Assembly: GCA_000231825.2 (NCBI GenBank)
Contig: JH720305.1
Span: 750,160-814,159 of the forward strand
DNA from: Tetrahymena elliotti 4EA
Lineage: Eukaryota > Ciliophora > Oligohymenophorea > Hymenostomatida > Tetrahymenidae
Reading direction: 5' to 3'
Length of the DNA: 64,000 nucleotides
Below the pieces are notes generated by a model that did not search any database, was not told the DNA's origin, and saw only the letters and a list, made by a program, of their open reading frames with translations. Below, piece after piece: positions 1-13,074 of this stretch (the first letter of the stretch is position 1; each line of letters begins with the position of its first letter). The position numbers and the translations under genes are program-made.

Positions 1-2687
1 CAGTATTAATCTAATTAAATAAAAAAATTTCATTAATTTCTCCATTTCAAAATATTTTTTGAATTTTTTAATAAAAAAAACATAAAAGAATATCTAGCAA
101 TTTTTACCTTTTTATTTAAAGGCTCAAGAGATTTTATAATTCTAGAAATACCGAATTCATAATTATTTTTAGCACAATATAGTGTACCAATAACCAAGTT
201 TACAATACATAAGTGATAAACCTATTAATATAAATGATTAATTTAATTTCAATAAAATAATTCAATTTAAATTACGTTTTTATCAGGTTCTTGGACAGCA
301 GCTTTATCTTCTTCACGTTCTATTATATTTAATAAAAAATTTATTAATTTAATTCAGTCTTTTTTTGTAATAATTTACCTAATTTTCTCATTAATTCTTC
401 AGCATCTTCATTCTAGTTAACCATGATGTATGAGACACAAAGATTTGCAATAACCATGGCTTGAAGTTGAAGGAGATTATCATTATATTTTTTTACAATA
501 GGTTCATAGTAACGTAAAGCTTCTCTGTATTTATTATCTTATACAAAGAAAACGTTAGCAACATTAAGTTTCCAGGTTTCATGATCAGCACAGAATTCAG
601 CTGATTATTTAAATAATTTTTCTACAGCAGCATAGTTTTCTCTGTCCCAATAAATCTTAGCTTAAGCCATCAAAACAGGAATATATTTTTCAATACATTC
701 ATCGAATTCCTTGAGAGCTCTACGGATAGCATCACTATCACGATTTTGACGAGCATCTTGAATATTCTTAGTAATTTTACGTAATTAATCAATATGCTTA
801 TTAGCCAAAGCATCGAATTTACGGAAAGCTTCTTCAGGAGAAGCATTTTGTAAAATTAAAGCATCAATGAATTCAAAATCTTCGGGCTTAATGCACTTGA
901 AAGTGAGGTCTGAATTTTCTGCTAAGACATCTGCAGCCAAATCAAAGTATTAATATTTGCAGTAAAGAACTAACAAGTTAGGGAATGTTTCAGGAGGGAA
1001 AGGAGGATTAGACAAAAGATGATTCAATCTATTTATTAAAAATTAATTAACAATGTAGTTAAAATTTTGCAAATTAATTAACAATGTAGTTAAAATTTTG
1101 CAAATTAATTAACAATGTAGTTAAAATTTTGCAANNNNNNNNNNNNNNNNNNNNNNNNNNNNNNNNNNNNNNNNNNNNNNNNNNNNNNNNNNNNNNNNNN
1201 NNNNNNNNNNNNNNNNNNNNNNNNNNNNNNNNNNTAATTAACAATGTAGTTAAAATTTTGCAAATTAATTAACAATGTAGTTAAAATTTTGCAAATTAAT
1301 TAACAATGTAGTTAAAATTTTGCAAATTAGTTTTACTTTTTAAATCCACTGGAAGGATCATCTTCCATATTCATTAAAGCTTGATTCATCAATGTTACTG
1401 GATCTAATTCATCTTCAGTACGAGGAGGCATATCAAGGAGAGCTTCTTTAGCAGCAGGAATATTCTTAATTGTGTATTCAATAGCAGCCTTTAAGTTAAA
1501 GGCTTCAATCAAAGCAGTTTCTTTCAAGGCTTGAGTATTACCTACACTCTTAACTTCAATACCTATATTAAATAAGTTATTTTTTAAATATTCATTTGTT
1601 TATATAAATATCCTCCAAAAAGAATCAAAAGGCCAAAGCAAAATAAGTTTTATAAAAATATTTTTTCTAAGAAAAAGCAAACGTAAAAAATGAAAACTCT
1701 TTTGAAGTTGAGTATTTATTTTAATAATTACCTTCTGCGTTAGAACCAACTCCAAGTTCAGGATGTTCTCTGACACCCTTTTCAATAATTTCAGCAATAT
1801 TTTCAAGAGAAGGACCAAGCTATTTCATTTTATAATGGCAAAGAGCAACATTGTATGCAATTTCAGTATTATAGCCAATCTTATTGATTGCATCTTAAAA
1901 CTTTTATCTTGCTTCTTCATATTTTTCTTCTTTGTAAAGGATACAACCTTCATTAATAATAGTTTCAGGATCATCAGGGTCTCCTTAAGCAAGTAAAGTC
2001 TTGGCATGATCTATTTCATTCTTTTCATATCTAATTAAAACTTGTAATTGAATAAGCTTCTATTAATATTAAGGGTTTCTGACATTTTGACATGCCTTTA
2101 AAGCTTCATCGTATAATCCTATCGATATTATAAAATATTCATGTTCATAATAAATCATATGATAATTATTTAGATAAGTGGCAATAATATAATTTGAATA
2201 GCTAAATCAATTTATTATTCTAATTATTATGCTTAAATTATTACCATCTTTGTAAAGTGTTTGAGCCAAATATAATTTGTATTCATCTACGTCAGGATAA
2301 TAGTTGACTAATTATTCATATCTATATTTTACAAATAATATTTATATAATCTTTTCATAATTTACTTGAATAAATTCAAAAAATATTGATTTTATATCAA
2401 ATTACATTTTGGATGCATTGCTAAAATCTTAATTCATGTAATAGCAGTAAGCTAATAAGGAGAGGGCTCTGCTTCTAGGAGTGAATTACAATTCGTAATT
2501 AAGATATGAAATAGCCTTTTCATAATAAATAATACTAAATTAGTCAATCAATGAATATTATGAGTTAAATTCATGATGATAAATGGAATTGAATAATTCA
2601 TAATACATCATTATATTTTTGCTCTTTAATAAGGGAGTAAATGGTTTTTGTTCTTTCTCCTTCAGGAATCTACTTGATAGGCTTCAT
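1..2687 (-). CDS. IFT70: IFT70/TTC30 (DYF-1) intraflagellar transport TPR protein, 3' end outside window
   Basis: IFT70 is a TPR protein of the IFT-B complex that carries cargo and is needed for assembly of cilia. Eight exons lie in the window (2687-2607, 2515-2406, 2321-2245, 2118-1732, 1562-1337, 1028-379, 319-276, 221-108); their lengths sum to 563 full codons and all junctions keep phase. Recognisable family stretches include IPEGERTKTIYSLIK at the N-terminus, AFNLKAAIEYTIKN, DMPPRTEDELDPVTL, NLCVSYIMVNQNE and YHLCIVNLVIGTLYC. The start is the ATG before KPIKQIPEGE, which aligns with the usual family start. After the exon at 221-108 a donor GTAAAAA follows, so roughly the last 95 residues of a 650-665 residue protein lie beyond the left edge. 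The intron 1029-1336 holds a tandem repeat and the scaffold gap. Identity is very secure by family memory; exon edges are inferred from splice consensus. Confidence 0.95.
1041..1327. repeat. 31-bp tandem repeat inside an IFT70 intron
   Basis: Near-identical 31-nt units with the core aacaatgtagttaaaatt are repeated on both sides of the N-run. At least three units precede and three follow the gap. The true copy number is unknown because the assembly broke here. The array lies wholly in the intron between codons for GFKK and LNHLL, so it does not change the protein. Confidence 0.97.
1135..1234. other. Scaffold gap of exactly 100 N
   Basis: One hundred N bases, a conventional filler length, placed in the middle of the tandem repeat. 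The flanking copies are identical, so the gap most likely marks a collapsed or unresolved repeat array. Confidence 0.99.
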
Positions 2688-4226
2688 AATTTATAACTAT
2701 TTAATAATTTTGGTGTATGCGATTTTAGAGCTAGCTAGCTGTTCGTTCAGAAACTAATTGTAAAATACTATAAATTTTTCTTTTGTATTTATTATTAATA
2801 AATATCAATTTTTATTTATAATTCAAATAAGTTATAGTTGAAACTTTTAATATTCATTCAGAGTTTTTATTTGCTTTTTGAAAATTTAAAAAATTTGTAA
2901 TTGTATCATTCTGAACATTTCTTACTTTAATTCATAATGCAATATTTTATATCACTCAACCATTAATTTTAAAATCCACTCAAATCTTTACAAAGCCTTC
3001 CTTCTTCATTTGTTTGTTTATCGAAAATTTCAAATAAATCTTTTTCTATGAAAAAGGTTGCATTTTCAAACAAAAAACAAAACATTTTATTCTCATTTTT
3101 ATTTTATCTAAATTGCCTTTTTCTCATTTCTATTTTTCCAAAAAAGATAAATTGTAAAGCATGTCAAAATTTTCTTCTGATCGTTTCTTAATTCTATATT
3201 TAATTCATTATTTTTTTCTCATTTTAAAATTTGATAAAAATATTGATTGATTATTTGAACTAAAAAAATGATAAATTCATTTTATTTAGATACTTTTTTT
3301 TAAAAAATGATCTTTATAAAGAATAAATAAGTGATGTTGAATATTGTTTTCTAACATTTCTTATTATTAAACTTAAATAAGCACGAAAAGATGGTATTTT
3401 ATAGTTTCACTTATTTAAAAAAATAATTTTTGATAAGAGAGAATAATGTTGTATTATATTATTAATAATTTAGATATCTAAATAAAAAAAATTAATTAGT
3501 ATTAAATTAATATTTATGATTATTTGTAAAATATTGATAAAAGTATTTCAAAAATAATTAATTTTCAAGATAAAAAATATGATAGGGATTATGACTAAGG
3601 AGAAAAAGGATTTTGGTTTGCAATCATCATAAATATACTTTTTTACTTATTTATTAATAAAGATGATAAAATACTCCATTCTTTCAATTTATTTTACAAA
3701 TCTTTTTTGATAAGAATTACATAACTTTTGAATTTAAGTCTAATAAAAAATAAGTTGAAGTTTTTTGATTTCTAAATGTAAATTGTAACATAAATTTATT
3801 GTTTTAAAGTTACTAAAGAATAAATTGACTATTACATTTATAATTTTCATTATTTGTAATAATAAATATGATTTTCAAATATTCAATTTAACCAAAACAA
3901 AATAATTTTTAATATTAAAGACATAATATGAAAATTAATAAGATTTAATTAACAAAGATATTTATTATTTGTAATGATAAGTAAGATTTTCAAAATATTT
4001 TATTTATTCATAACAAAACTATTTTTATTATTTAAGAAAAAATAAGATTAAATATGTTTTATTTTTGATTCAACTTTTAGGTTTAAATCAAATAAAAAAT
4101 AAATAGATGTATTAGATTTCTAAATAAAAATTATAAAAATAAATTCTTGGATATAAAGCTTATTCAGGAAAGTTTTTTATTTATAAATACAGAGAATAAC
4201 ATTTTTAGTTGTTTGAGAAGTTTTAG
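2688..4226. other. Intergenic, upstream of IFT70 and downstream of the sirtuin gene
   Basis: About 1.5 kb of very AT-rich DNA with poly-A and poly-T runs and many TGA triplets in all frames. The open frame at 4147-4353 on the plus strand is antisense to the end of the sirtuin gene. No promoter motif could be defined. Confidence 0.7.
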
Positions 4227-5387
4227 TCATTCAATTTATTCACAACTAAACCATTTTTATTATTTAGGAGAGAATTATATTAAATATTTTGTTTTTTTAC
4301 CCAGAGGTAAATTTTATAAATTTAAATCTAATCTAAATGGTCCTTCTTTATAATGACCATAAAATCCAAGCTTTAAAGCAAATAGATTTTTTGTTAAATT
4401 GAATATATAAGGTGCTTAAACTTAAATTTCAAATGGTAGACCTTTACCTTAATCTAAAACAATTTATTTAAATATATCATAAGGACAGCCATCTTTATCT
4501 TCACTAAAGATATTAATTGAATTTTTATTTATTCTCTTTATAACTATTCTTCTTTGCAAAATAAATTTAGGTATCTCTAATTCTAACTTTTTCATAAGTA
4601 GAACCATAACATCATCAATCATAGCATATATCCTTAAAGCACATTAATTATCAAGAGGTGTAGCTTGTAAATTGACAACAACTAATTTATTTCCACATTG
4701 TGCTGTAGTTAATGGCATGTCAGCAGCAGGAGTTACCCTTAAACTACTTCCCAAAACCAAGTGTAAATCTGCTAATTTTGAGTTTAAAAACCCATCTTCC
4801 ATATCCTTTTTAGGTAAGTTCTCTCCAAAATTAACTATAGTATCTACTAACTACCCACCACATTTCTCATTATCACAAATTCTTCCTGTTAAATGGTCAT
4901 GTACATCTAAAGCTTTTCTTACTCTATAATCTCTCAAGTAAGATTTTCCACATTTCAAGCATTTTTCTAAATTAGTATTTCCATGTAATTCAGACAATTA
5001 ATTTGGATCGAATCCACTTCTTCTATGCAATCCATCAATGTTTTGACTGATTAAATAATTAAGAATGCCTTCTTAGTTTAGTTTAACTAATGCCATGTGA
5101 CTCTTAGTAGGAACCGCTCTTGACATAACCACTTTATGCTTCTTACTATCTTTTCCTACTTTTTATGCCATCTTTTCCCATAAACCAGGTCCAGTTTTTA
5201 AGACAGTATTAACACCGCTTCTAAAATCAGCTATACCTGCAGAAGTAGATATTCCAGCTCCAGTAAAGCATACAAAGTGCTTAGAAGACTTAATCATATC
5301 AGCTAATTAAGTAACTTTTGCTTCTAACATATCTGGAGAATCAAAGTACTCTTTCTTTTCGTTTACTGTTTTATGTGCAGTTTCCAT
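4227..5387 (-). CDS. Sirtuin, SIRT6/SIRT7-like (class IV) NAD-dependent deacylase
   Basis: A single uninterrupted frame of 386 codons from ATG at 5387 to TGA at 4227, with several TAA/TAG read as Gln. The Sir2 core is complete: GAGIS (residues 43-47) and ADFRSG (53-58) for NAD binding, [13 protein letters not shown] (114-126), and the catalytic His in LSELHGN (His135). A zinc module follows, with CLKC at 143-146 and CDNEKC about 30 residues later. Further on come [18 protein letters not shown] and [13 protein letters not shown] after the QNID motif and the DTIV.FGE segment are typical of the SIRT6/SIRT7 branch, whose members act on chromatin in the nucleus. About 90 residues after the Rossmann fold are not conserved. 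No intron is needed. Class is secure; exact orthology to SIRT6 versus SIRT7 is not decided. Confidence 0.94.
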
Positions 5388-8300
5388 GATAAATAATTAT
5401 TTTTTTTTTATTAAATTAAATATTTGATTAATCACTAGCTTAATTAAACAATAATATTTATAAAATATTAGAAAATCATATAGAAAATTATTGTTTCATA
5501 CAAATTGATCAGAACTTACCAGTTATTTTTAGATAGACTGCTCAAACACATTTTAAAAATTAATTTTATTTCACAGTTAATGTTGGCTCTAACTTTGAAA
5601 TTCTACTTTTTTTTCTTTTCTCTTTTTATGAATTTTATCAAATCATTTTAAAATATTAAGTATTTATTAATTTTTTAGATAATATTATTTAAAAAAAAAG
5701 AGTAACAACTAATTTTGATAATAAAATTAAATATGGTTTTTTAATGTTTTTATTCTATAAAAATAAATTTTTATTTGTATTATTCCAATCCTTTAATTGA
5801 ATATTTGATCACTTAACTGAAACAAATGTTTGGCATAAATTTGATAAAAAGGGTTCATTATCAAAAATGGAAATTGGCTACTTTTAACAAATTAGAAAAC
5901 TCAAAAAAAGTAAATTTAAAACTTACATTATGAATTAAAATAGATAATCATTTCATTAAACTGACTTTTTTACATCTATTCAAACATACTAAATTTTATA
6001 GAAAACAATTATTTGATAATGCTTGATCAGAATTCCTCTTTTGATATAGACTCTTTTAATATTAAAATAAACTAGATAATTCACAAAAAATCTAGATTTT
6101 TGTTTTCATGTCTTATATTCTATTTTCTATATTTTCAAGAACAATAACGAATTCTTTAAACTTTGAAATAAATACTTGTATTTTTATGATAAATGATATT
6201 CTTAATATAAAAACAAAGTCTAAGAGCCATTTTTCACTATTAGAATTATTTTTTATTTTCTTATTAAACAAAATAAATTCAAAAATAATGTAAATATAAA
6301 ATATTTTAGTATTTTTAAAATACTTTAGTTGAATATTTGATAGTTAAATTAAAAAACCTTTTTAGATTAATTTGCATCATAAATCTTAATTTTGTAAATT
6401 TGGAATTATGAATTCATAATAGTGATTGATGAAGAAGAACAAAAATCTTCTAGGATTAAATTTATAAATTACTTAAAGGATTATGAGAGATATTTGTATT
6501 TTTTATTTCAAAATAAATAAAAAGGTGTGCAGTTTAGTGCAAAAAAGTTTTTGATAAAATTATGTTTTTACTTTTGAGAAAGAGGACTAAAATTTTAAAA
6601 TAAAATCCGCGAAATAGAAATCTAAGAATAAATCTAAATATATCTAGAAAAATATTAATGAGTTTGAAACCTTAAATTTAGTATTAATTTGACAAGTTAA
6701 ATAAATGTTTAGCTCTCATAATTAAATTAAAGTTAAGCTAAAGTGAATGGCATAATAATTGCATGAGAAATTAAATAGTAAATTTTCTCACTTTGTAAAA
6801 AAATATCTAATATTAAAGAGTGAGAGAGTAAGTGGTTTTAATTCAAATCATAGTAAGTTTTTCTTTACAAAAAGAGGTAAATAGGAAAGTTAAGTCCTCC
6901 TTGATAAATATATTAGGAAATATCAATCTTAATAAATGTGTAAATTTGAAATGTATTAATCTATAAAGGGTAGAGAGATTAAAATATTAAAAACTAAAAA
7001 TAAGATTTATTTTTGAAATTAAAAATTAATGATTGAATTTTATTTTTATTTTTCTTCTTATTTAATGAACTAATTTAGCGCTATATTTACTATTTAGTGT
7101 ATTTAAATCAATTAATAAATCTAATTTCGCTCATCTCTCTATGTTTAATAAATTATTTTGGATATATATAATATAAGATATTTCTCTTACTTGAATTGAT
7201 TTGGCACTAATCTATTTCTTTCACAGTAATTATGAATAAACAATTTTAAACAATGTTCAACACAATTCAAATAAACACAAAATTAATTTAAAACTTGATA
7301 GTATTGAGGCTAGCTAATATAATAAAAATGAATAAATAAATTTTTATCAGATAAATATTTGGGAGAAGTGGTGTTTATTTTGTTTTTATTTCTTTATTTA
7401 TTTGGATGCTGAAAAAAAGATTAATTTGTAATGATTGATATTAATTGAAAAGCGAAGTAAGTTATAATTAATGATAAGAACAAAGAGAAATTTATAAATG
7501 TTATGTAAATAATAAATAGTAACAGACAGTAAAGTTTTTAAGATTATCATAACTCAAAACACTTATCAAATGTATTACTTAGTCGAGTTAGATATAAATT
7601 TTGTGAATTATTGTATTATTAATTTATTAAAAGGCATTTACTTGTTTATTTTAGGCATTAAAGAATATTTTCTATTCGATACACCAAAAAATGGATGTAT
7701 CAATCAATGAATGGATCTTTATTAAGAGGAGAGATGTATGAAAAGTCAATATGAATTGTTGGGAATAGTAGGAAGACCCTTCTAATAAATTTAATTAGAA
7801 AAGAAATAAAAACTTGGATAATATTTATAAAAGTGAGAGGATAGATATTTATTTATTTTTTTTGCTCTTAATTAAATAATTATTTATTTATTCATTCATT
7901 TATTTTATGCTTTGCATGCAGTGTGAATAATTCTTTTATAAAAGAGAGATTATCTGTTGCGCCCATATAAACAGAATAATTATGCTTGTGTGCGTGTTTG
8001 TTTGTTAGTTTGTTTATTTATTGATTAGTTGCTTATTCTGTTAGAAATTAATACAGCCTTTGATAATTATAAAAGTAAGTTTTTACAAAAGATGTTTATT
8101 AAATTTATCCCAAGTTTTAAACATTGACTCATCTTTAAATCAAATCCAAACAAAGCCATCCATGATCAATGAAAATACTAAAAAAAATTCAAATTAATTA
8201 ATTACTGATTATTAGCAATCGAATTAGTTACTTTTTCGATTTTTTACTGATTTGCAGCTTCAACTAATAATTGCCTAAACAGATCAAACAATCAAACAAG

Positions 8301-8415
8301 CTTGATTTTCGGGAAAAAATTTTCTTGATTTATTAATTTTTATTATTATTATTTTTATTTATTTATTTGTGTATTTGTTTATTTAATTTTGAAGTTTTAA
8401 TTTACTCGATCAGAA
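5388..8415. other. 3-kb intergenic stretch
   Basis: AT-rich DNA with simple TTTG/TTTA runs (for example around 8000 and 8340-8390). The only frame with coding-like composition is a short one near 6395-6577 on the plus strand, which lacks a start codon and is treated as a finding. The start of the sirtuin gene is at its left edge, so its promoter should lie in the first few hundred bases. Confidence 0.6.
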
Positions 8416-9885
8416 TCAATCTTTACTGCAAACTGAGACGTTTAGCTCTTCTTCTTCCTCCCAAATGATTTCTGGGACGTTGTAGTTGTTGCTAGAAGCA
8501 GAATTGAAAGTTTGATTGTGTTCATCTCCGAATGAGGATTTTTTTTATCCATTTCTCATTTGTTATTACTAGTGATATTGAGTGGGAGAAGTGGGTTAAG
8601 AATCACTTTAAGTCATAAATATAATCAACTCCTCTGGCTCACAGACTTGATTTAAATTTTAAAGGTACAAAGAAAGCTATTTCTTTCTTTCCTCTAGATC
8701 ATTATATGTCAAGATAGAATTCTAAGCTTTCTTTTATGGGAAGGCAGGCAATCTCGAATCTTTATATTTTTATTTCATTTGTGAATTAAGTGCTCCGAAT
8801 TCACGGAAACTTCTCTTGACAGAATACATTTTTCCTTTATATGTGCATTTAATTTCGTAGATAATAGTTTTCTTAGAATATTTTATAGTCTCTAAAAACC
8901 TTTCTATTCTGATATTTTCTATTCTGTATTTACATATTTTAGTTTCCTCTTCTTCTATACCTGTATTGCATTCAGCATACTTGATAATGTGATTATCTTT
9001 ATCAGCTAGATTTTGCTATTTTAAATATTATTTATTTTCCTATTAATCTGAGCTTTATACTTTGATCTTTTATTTATTATTTGCAGCCAGGAGATCATCT
9101 TTTGATTTTCCTCTTTTAACATTTTCATTATTATCAGGCTTATTGTTATTAGCTTTTGCTAATTTTGCTTGTTGAGAATTCTCTTCTTCTGACAATAACC
9201 TTTCTTATAATCCGCTTTGGTTAGCATCAATACCAGTAGGTTCTCCTGAGGCATTATTAGATGTCGTTTTTCTTTGGTTTTCAATACTGAAAGTACTTGA
9301 CTTTTTAGAATCTATATCATCCAATGAAATCTACTCATAGTCCTTCTATTAAATCTTAATGCAAACCTGATTAATACCAGAAACAGCTATGAAGCCCAAA
9401 TATAAGTAAAAAGCAGTGTCATCTGAATTATCTAAGGCATTTCTTGATCCAAGAAGAGCTATGCAAATGTTGCAAATCAAATTAATTAGCATATTAATTA
9501 AAGTCAAAGGTTAAGTATATCCTTTATATTTTTTATCTTGAATGAGAGCAAAAATCCAGATAGCGCATGATAATATATTAACAGCAAACATTTAAACAAG
9601 AATTATCGATTACTAAGAATTGTTGATAATTACCCATGCTAGTAATTGAGCAATGCTCATCATAAGAAGAAATACAGTCCCAAATATCTTAAAACAATAA
9701 GTAAATTTGCGCTCAGTCCCCCTAATTTATTTAATTGAATTTCGAAGTTAGATACTGCTTTTATTCTTAAAAGCTCTTATTATAGAAACCAATAAAAAAA
9801 TTGTATTCAGGATGACTATCCCTGAGCTAATGACCATAACTACACAGTCAATTTATCCTTCTAAGCAATAGCAACCAAAAGTCAT
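8416..9885 (-). CDS. Five-helix TMD0-like membrane domain fused to a PX domain
   Basis: One exon of 489 codons. The first about 175 residues hold five hydrophobic helices (near residues 16-36, 62-85, 93-113, 124-144, 153-172) and resemble the N-terminal TMD0 of MRP/ABCC transporters, including a TAFYLYLGF segment like the family's TFYVYF in helix 5. A polar, Gln/Asn/Lys-rich linker of about 140 residues follows. Near residues 320-425 there is a PX domain, shown by KRSFREFGALNSQM, RLPAFPQKK and ERKKQLSLYLQNL; PX domains bind phosphoinositides on endosomal membranes. The C-terminus is acidic (EIIWEEEEEL). There is no ABC core or ATP-binding cassette before the TGA. The first ATG of the open frame was chosen; the frame runs about 285 nt further upstream without another ATG, so an extra 5' exon is possible. 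Domain calls are by eye. Confidence 0.8.
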
Positions 9886-12800
9886 ATTATCTTATTCAGT
9901 ATTTATTTATTTATTTATCAATTTGTTAATTTGGAAAATTAATTTATATCCTTCAGCAAAAAATTGTTCTATCAGTATAAATATTATCAAAAATGGAGGC
10001 TTGTTCTCCTATATCAGAGTCTTCAGACTTATCCCCTATTAAATTGAGTACGATTTATTAATTTGTATTTTGTTTGTATAGGGATAGACTTCGTAGATCA
10101 GGTTTGTTTATAAGTTACTTTCAAAAAAGAAACAAACAAATAGTTTTTGGATATACAGATATATTCTTTAAAACAATCAATATAATTTGATTGATTGCTT
10201 GTTAGCTTTCTTTCTTTCTTTTTGCTTTTTGTTTGTTTAATTATTAGTTTGCTATCTATCTATCTTGCTTAGTTGCTTGCTTGATTGTTTCTTTCTTTGT
10301 TTCTTGATTTTTTAATTAAATTTATTAATTTCAATGCCTTATCTGCTTTCCTTAGTATATTCTTTTATAAAGTAATCAAATCACTTTTTATTTTAAGTAA
10401 AATTGTAGTATTTCAAAGATATCTCGATCACTGCCTTTTATTTTACTTCATTTTTTGTGCTTTCGTGCTTATAAATTTATAATGTTGTTTTGAATATTTG
10501 CTTTAGCTTATTTTTAAAATTAGAATCTTTAATTCTGCAAATTGAATTATCAAATTAAATCTAAATTAGTCACAGTATATTTTATCTATATATTCATATT
10601 ATTAGAATTATCCAATCAATAAATAAAGAAACTTTCTATTATATTTATTATAACTATCGTCATTCCGAAACAACAAAAGCATCTAAATGCTTAGAATCTA
10701 ATATAATCTAGCTAGGGACAATAATTACTTCAATAAGCCAGATTAACACATTAATCATCTCTTTCTTTTTTTTTTGCTTCCTTTTTATTCCTAAAAATAC
10801 TTACAAAAAAACAAGCTACTGATTGTAAAAGCCTCTCTATTTAAAAAATTGTTTATCTTTTTTGAACCTGATTAATTTCTTTGTAATAAATACTAATAGC
10901 TGCTTACAAATTTCAAAATACTAAAATTTAAATTTAAAATTTTATTACATTTTTCTTATCATTTTTTCTAAATTCCATTAAATTATTTTCAAGTTAACAT
11001 TTTTAATTAAATTTCTCTATTTAAATCTTCAAGCTAACTAACTCTCTTTACTTTTTATTAATTCTAAATCTAATAAATCCTAAATAATTTTGGTGTTCTA
11101 TCATCCATCTGTTTTTTTATAAGTAGATCTTTTATTATTTAAGCTGATTAGTTTTAAATTATTAATAACTGTTTTCTTTTTATGACTGATTATTTTTTAA
11201 TAGTCTTCAAATAAAAGAAATAAATTTATTTTATTTTAAAACATTTGAAATTAAAATAAATAAATGATTTAAATGAATAAAAAATTTTAGTCAATAAATT
11301 TGAAGGAAAAATTAATTTTTAAAAAGACATAATTTTTACATTAAATTAGAAGAATTTAAATGAAAAACTCAATTTTTAAGAATTATATAATAAATAAGTT
11401 TAAATCTCTCATTTAAATTAACTAGAAATGTAATAAAAAAGGTGGGGATTAGATAAGAAGAATTTTCCTTTTTTGCTGAACAACAGTAGAATCAGTCAGT
11501 AATCTACATAATTATTTATCAAAAAATAATATTTAATCTCATATTTTCAACTATCATTAGATTTGGTATATCTTTCAAATATTGTCAAATTGTTTATTTT
11601 TTTTCTTAGAATTAAAGGATTATCTTATTAAATAGTAAATAATTGATGACAATTTAAAATTTTACTTTAATATTAAATGTACTCAATATTAAATTATCAT
11701 TTTATTAAAGTGTCATAAAAAGAGTGACAGTATTTGTTTTTAATAGATTTTGAAGATTTTACTAAATTTCAAAATATATTCAATTTTATCTCAACTCAAA
11801 ATTAAAGATAAACTAATGTCCTTTTTTATTATTGTTGCTACTGTTATCTCTTAATTTTTATTATAATTTGCAGATTAGGTTAATAATTTGTAAAACAGTA
11901 ATAGCGCTCAATTAAATATTTAGAAATCTAACTTAATAATTTTTCCATTTTTAATTTTTTAAAAGTGGTAATATTTATTATTCTGTAATAAAATACTAAA
12001 AATAAGCTAACCAGAATAAAAAAAATAAGTTGTTTTAAACTTCTTCTACTAACTACTTTTAAACCCTGATGCTTTTTACAATTTATTTAAGAAAGGATAA
12101 GAATTTAATTTACCTCATTAATAAATTTTGTAAGATAAATTAATCTTTTTTTAACCCTAATTTAATATACTCTAACACATGAAAAGTATGATACCTTAAA
12201 GCAGCTTATTGATATATTTTCTGGTTAATAATTTAGTTTTATTTCTCAAATTTTTTAATTCTCACTATTTTTTTCAATTTTTAGGAAATAACTTTATTTA
12301 AAATAAATACTGATTAAATTAAGTGGCTACTAAAATATTTTTCATTATATTTGTATATTTATTTGTTTGATTGAGTATATGTTAAAAAAATAGTTGAGTA
12401 TTTTTCCTTCTTAATTTTAGGAATACTTATTTAGAATAGAGATCTTCAAATAATATTACAAAATTTAATAAGACAATTTGATTGCATTTCAACACAATTA
12501 TGAGAGTTGATGATATCAATTTATTTGTTAAAGAAAATCAATATAAGTTATTTTAAATTTTAATTAAATTAAATTTGATGAGTGTAGACAGGATAATATT
12601 TTTTAAGAAGTTTTTATTAGAATTTGAAATTATTGTTAAAAGATAATTTGATTAATTTCAACATAAATAAAGTTTGATTGATATCAATTGAATTCATAAA
12701 AAAAAATCTAACTAAATAAAAAAAATTAGATGGATGTGAACAGAATTTTACTTTTTAATAAGCTTTTTATTTTAATTTAAAATTATTTTATTTGAGTTTG

Positions 12801-13074
12801 CTTAGGATAGTTTTTAATATGAAAGATATTTTAATGCTAAGTTAAGTTAAATTAAATAGAATATTAATATTTAATGATTGTTATTTATTTATTTATTAGG
12901 TTAGTAAAAACTGAAAGTGAAATCAGAATTACACGTTTAAATTTAGTAATTTATTTTTGAGTGATATTTTAATTTTAATTGGTAAAGATATCCTAATAGA
13001 TTTTTCTTAATTTGATTAGTTTTCGAGCTGGAAATAATATTAAAATACAAACAACCCTTAATCACCAATAAAAA
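9886..13074. other. 3.2-kb intergenic stretch with CTTT/TTGA simple repeats
   Basis: Divergent promoters of the TMD0-PX gene (left) and YIP1 (right) should lie here. The stretch 10200-10300 is low-complexity (ctttcttt and ttgcttgc runs). The plus-strand open frame at 10285-10482 is low-complexity and F/L-rich and is not supported as a gene. Nothing else stands out. Confidence 0.6.

Noticed and set aside
1041..1327. CRISPR-like array
   Set aside because: Units are contiguous with no unique spacers, sit in an intron of a eukaryotic gene, and are an ordinary tandem repeat.
10285..10482. 65-codon Phe/Leu-rich plus-strand frame
   Set aside because: Low-complexity, no start context or neighbours, and it lies in TTTC/TTGC simple repeats.
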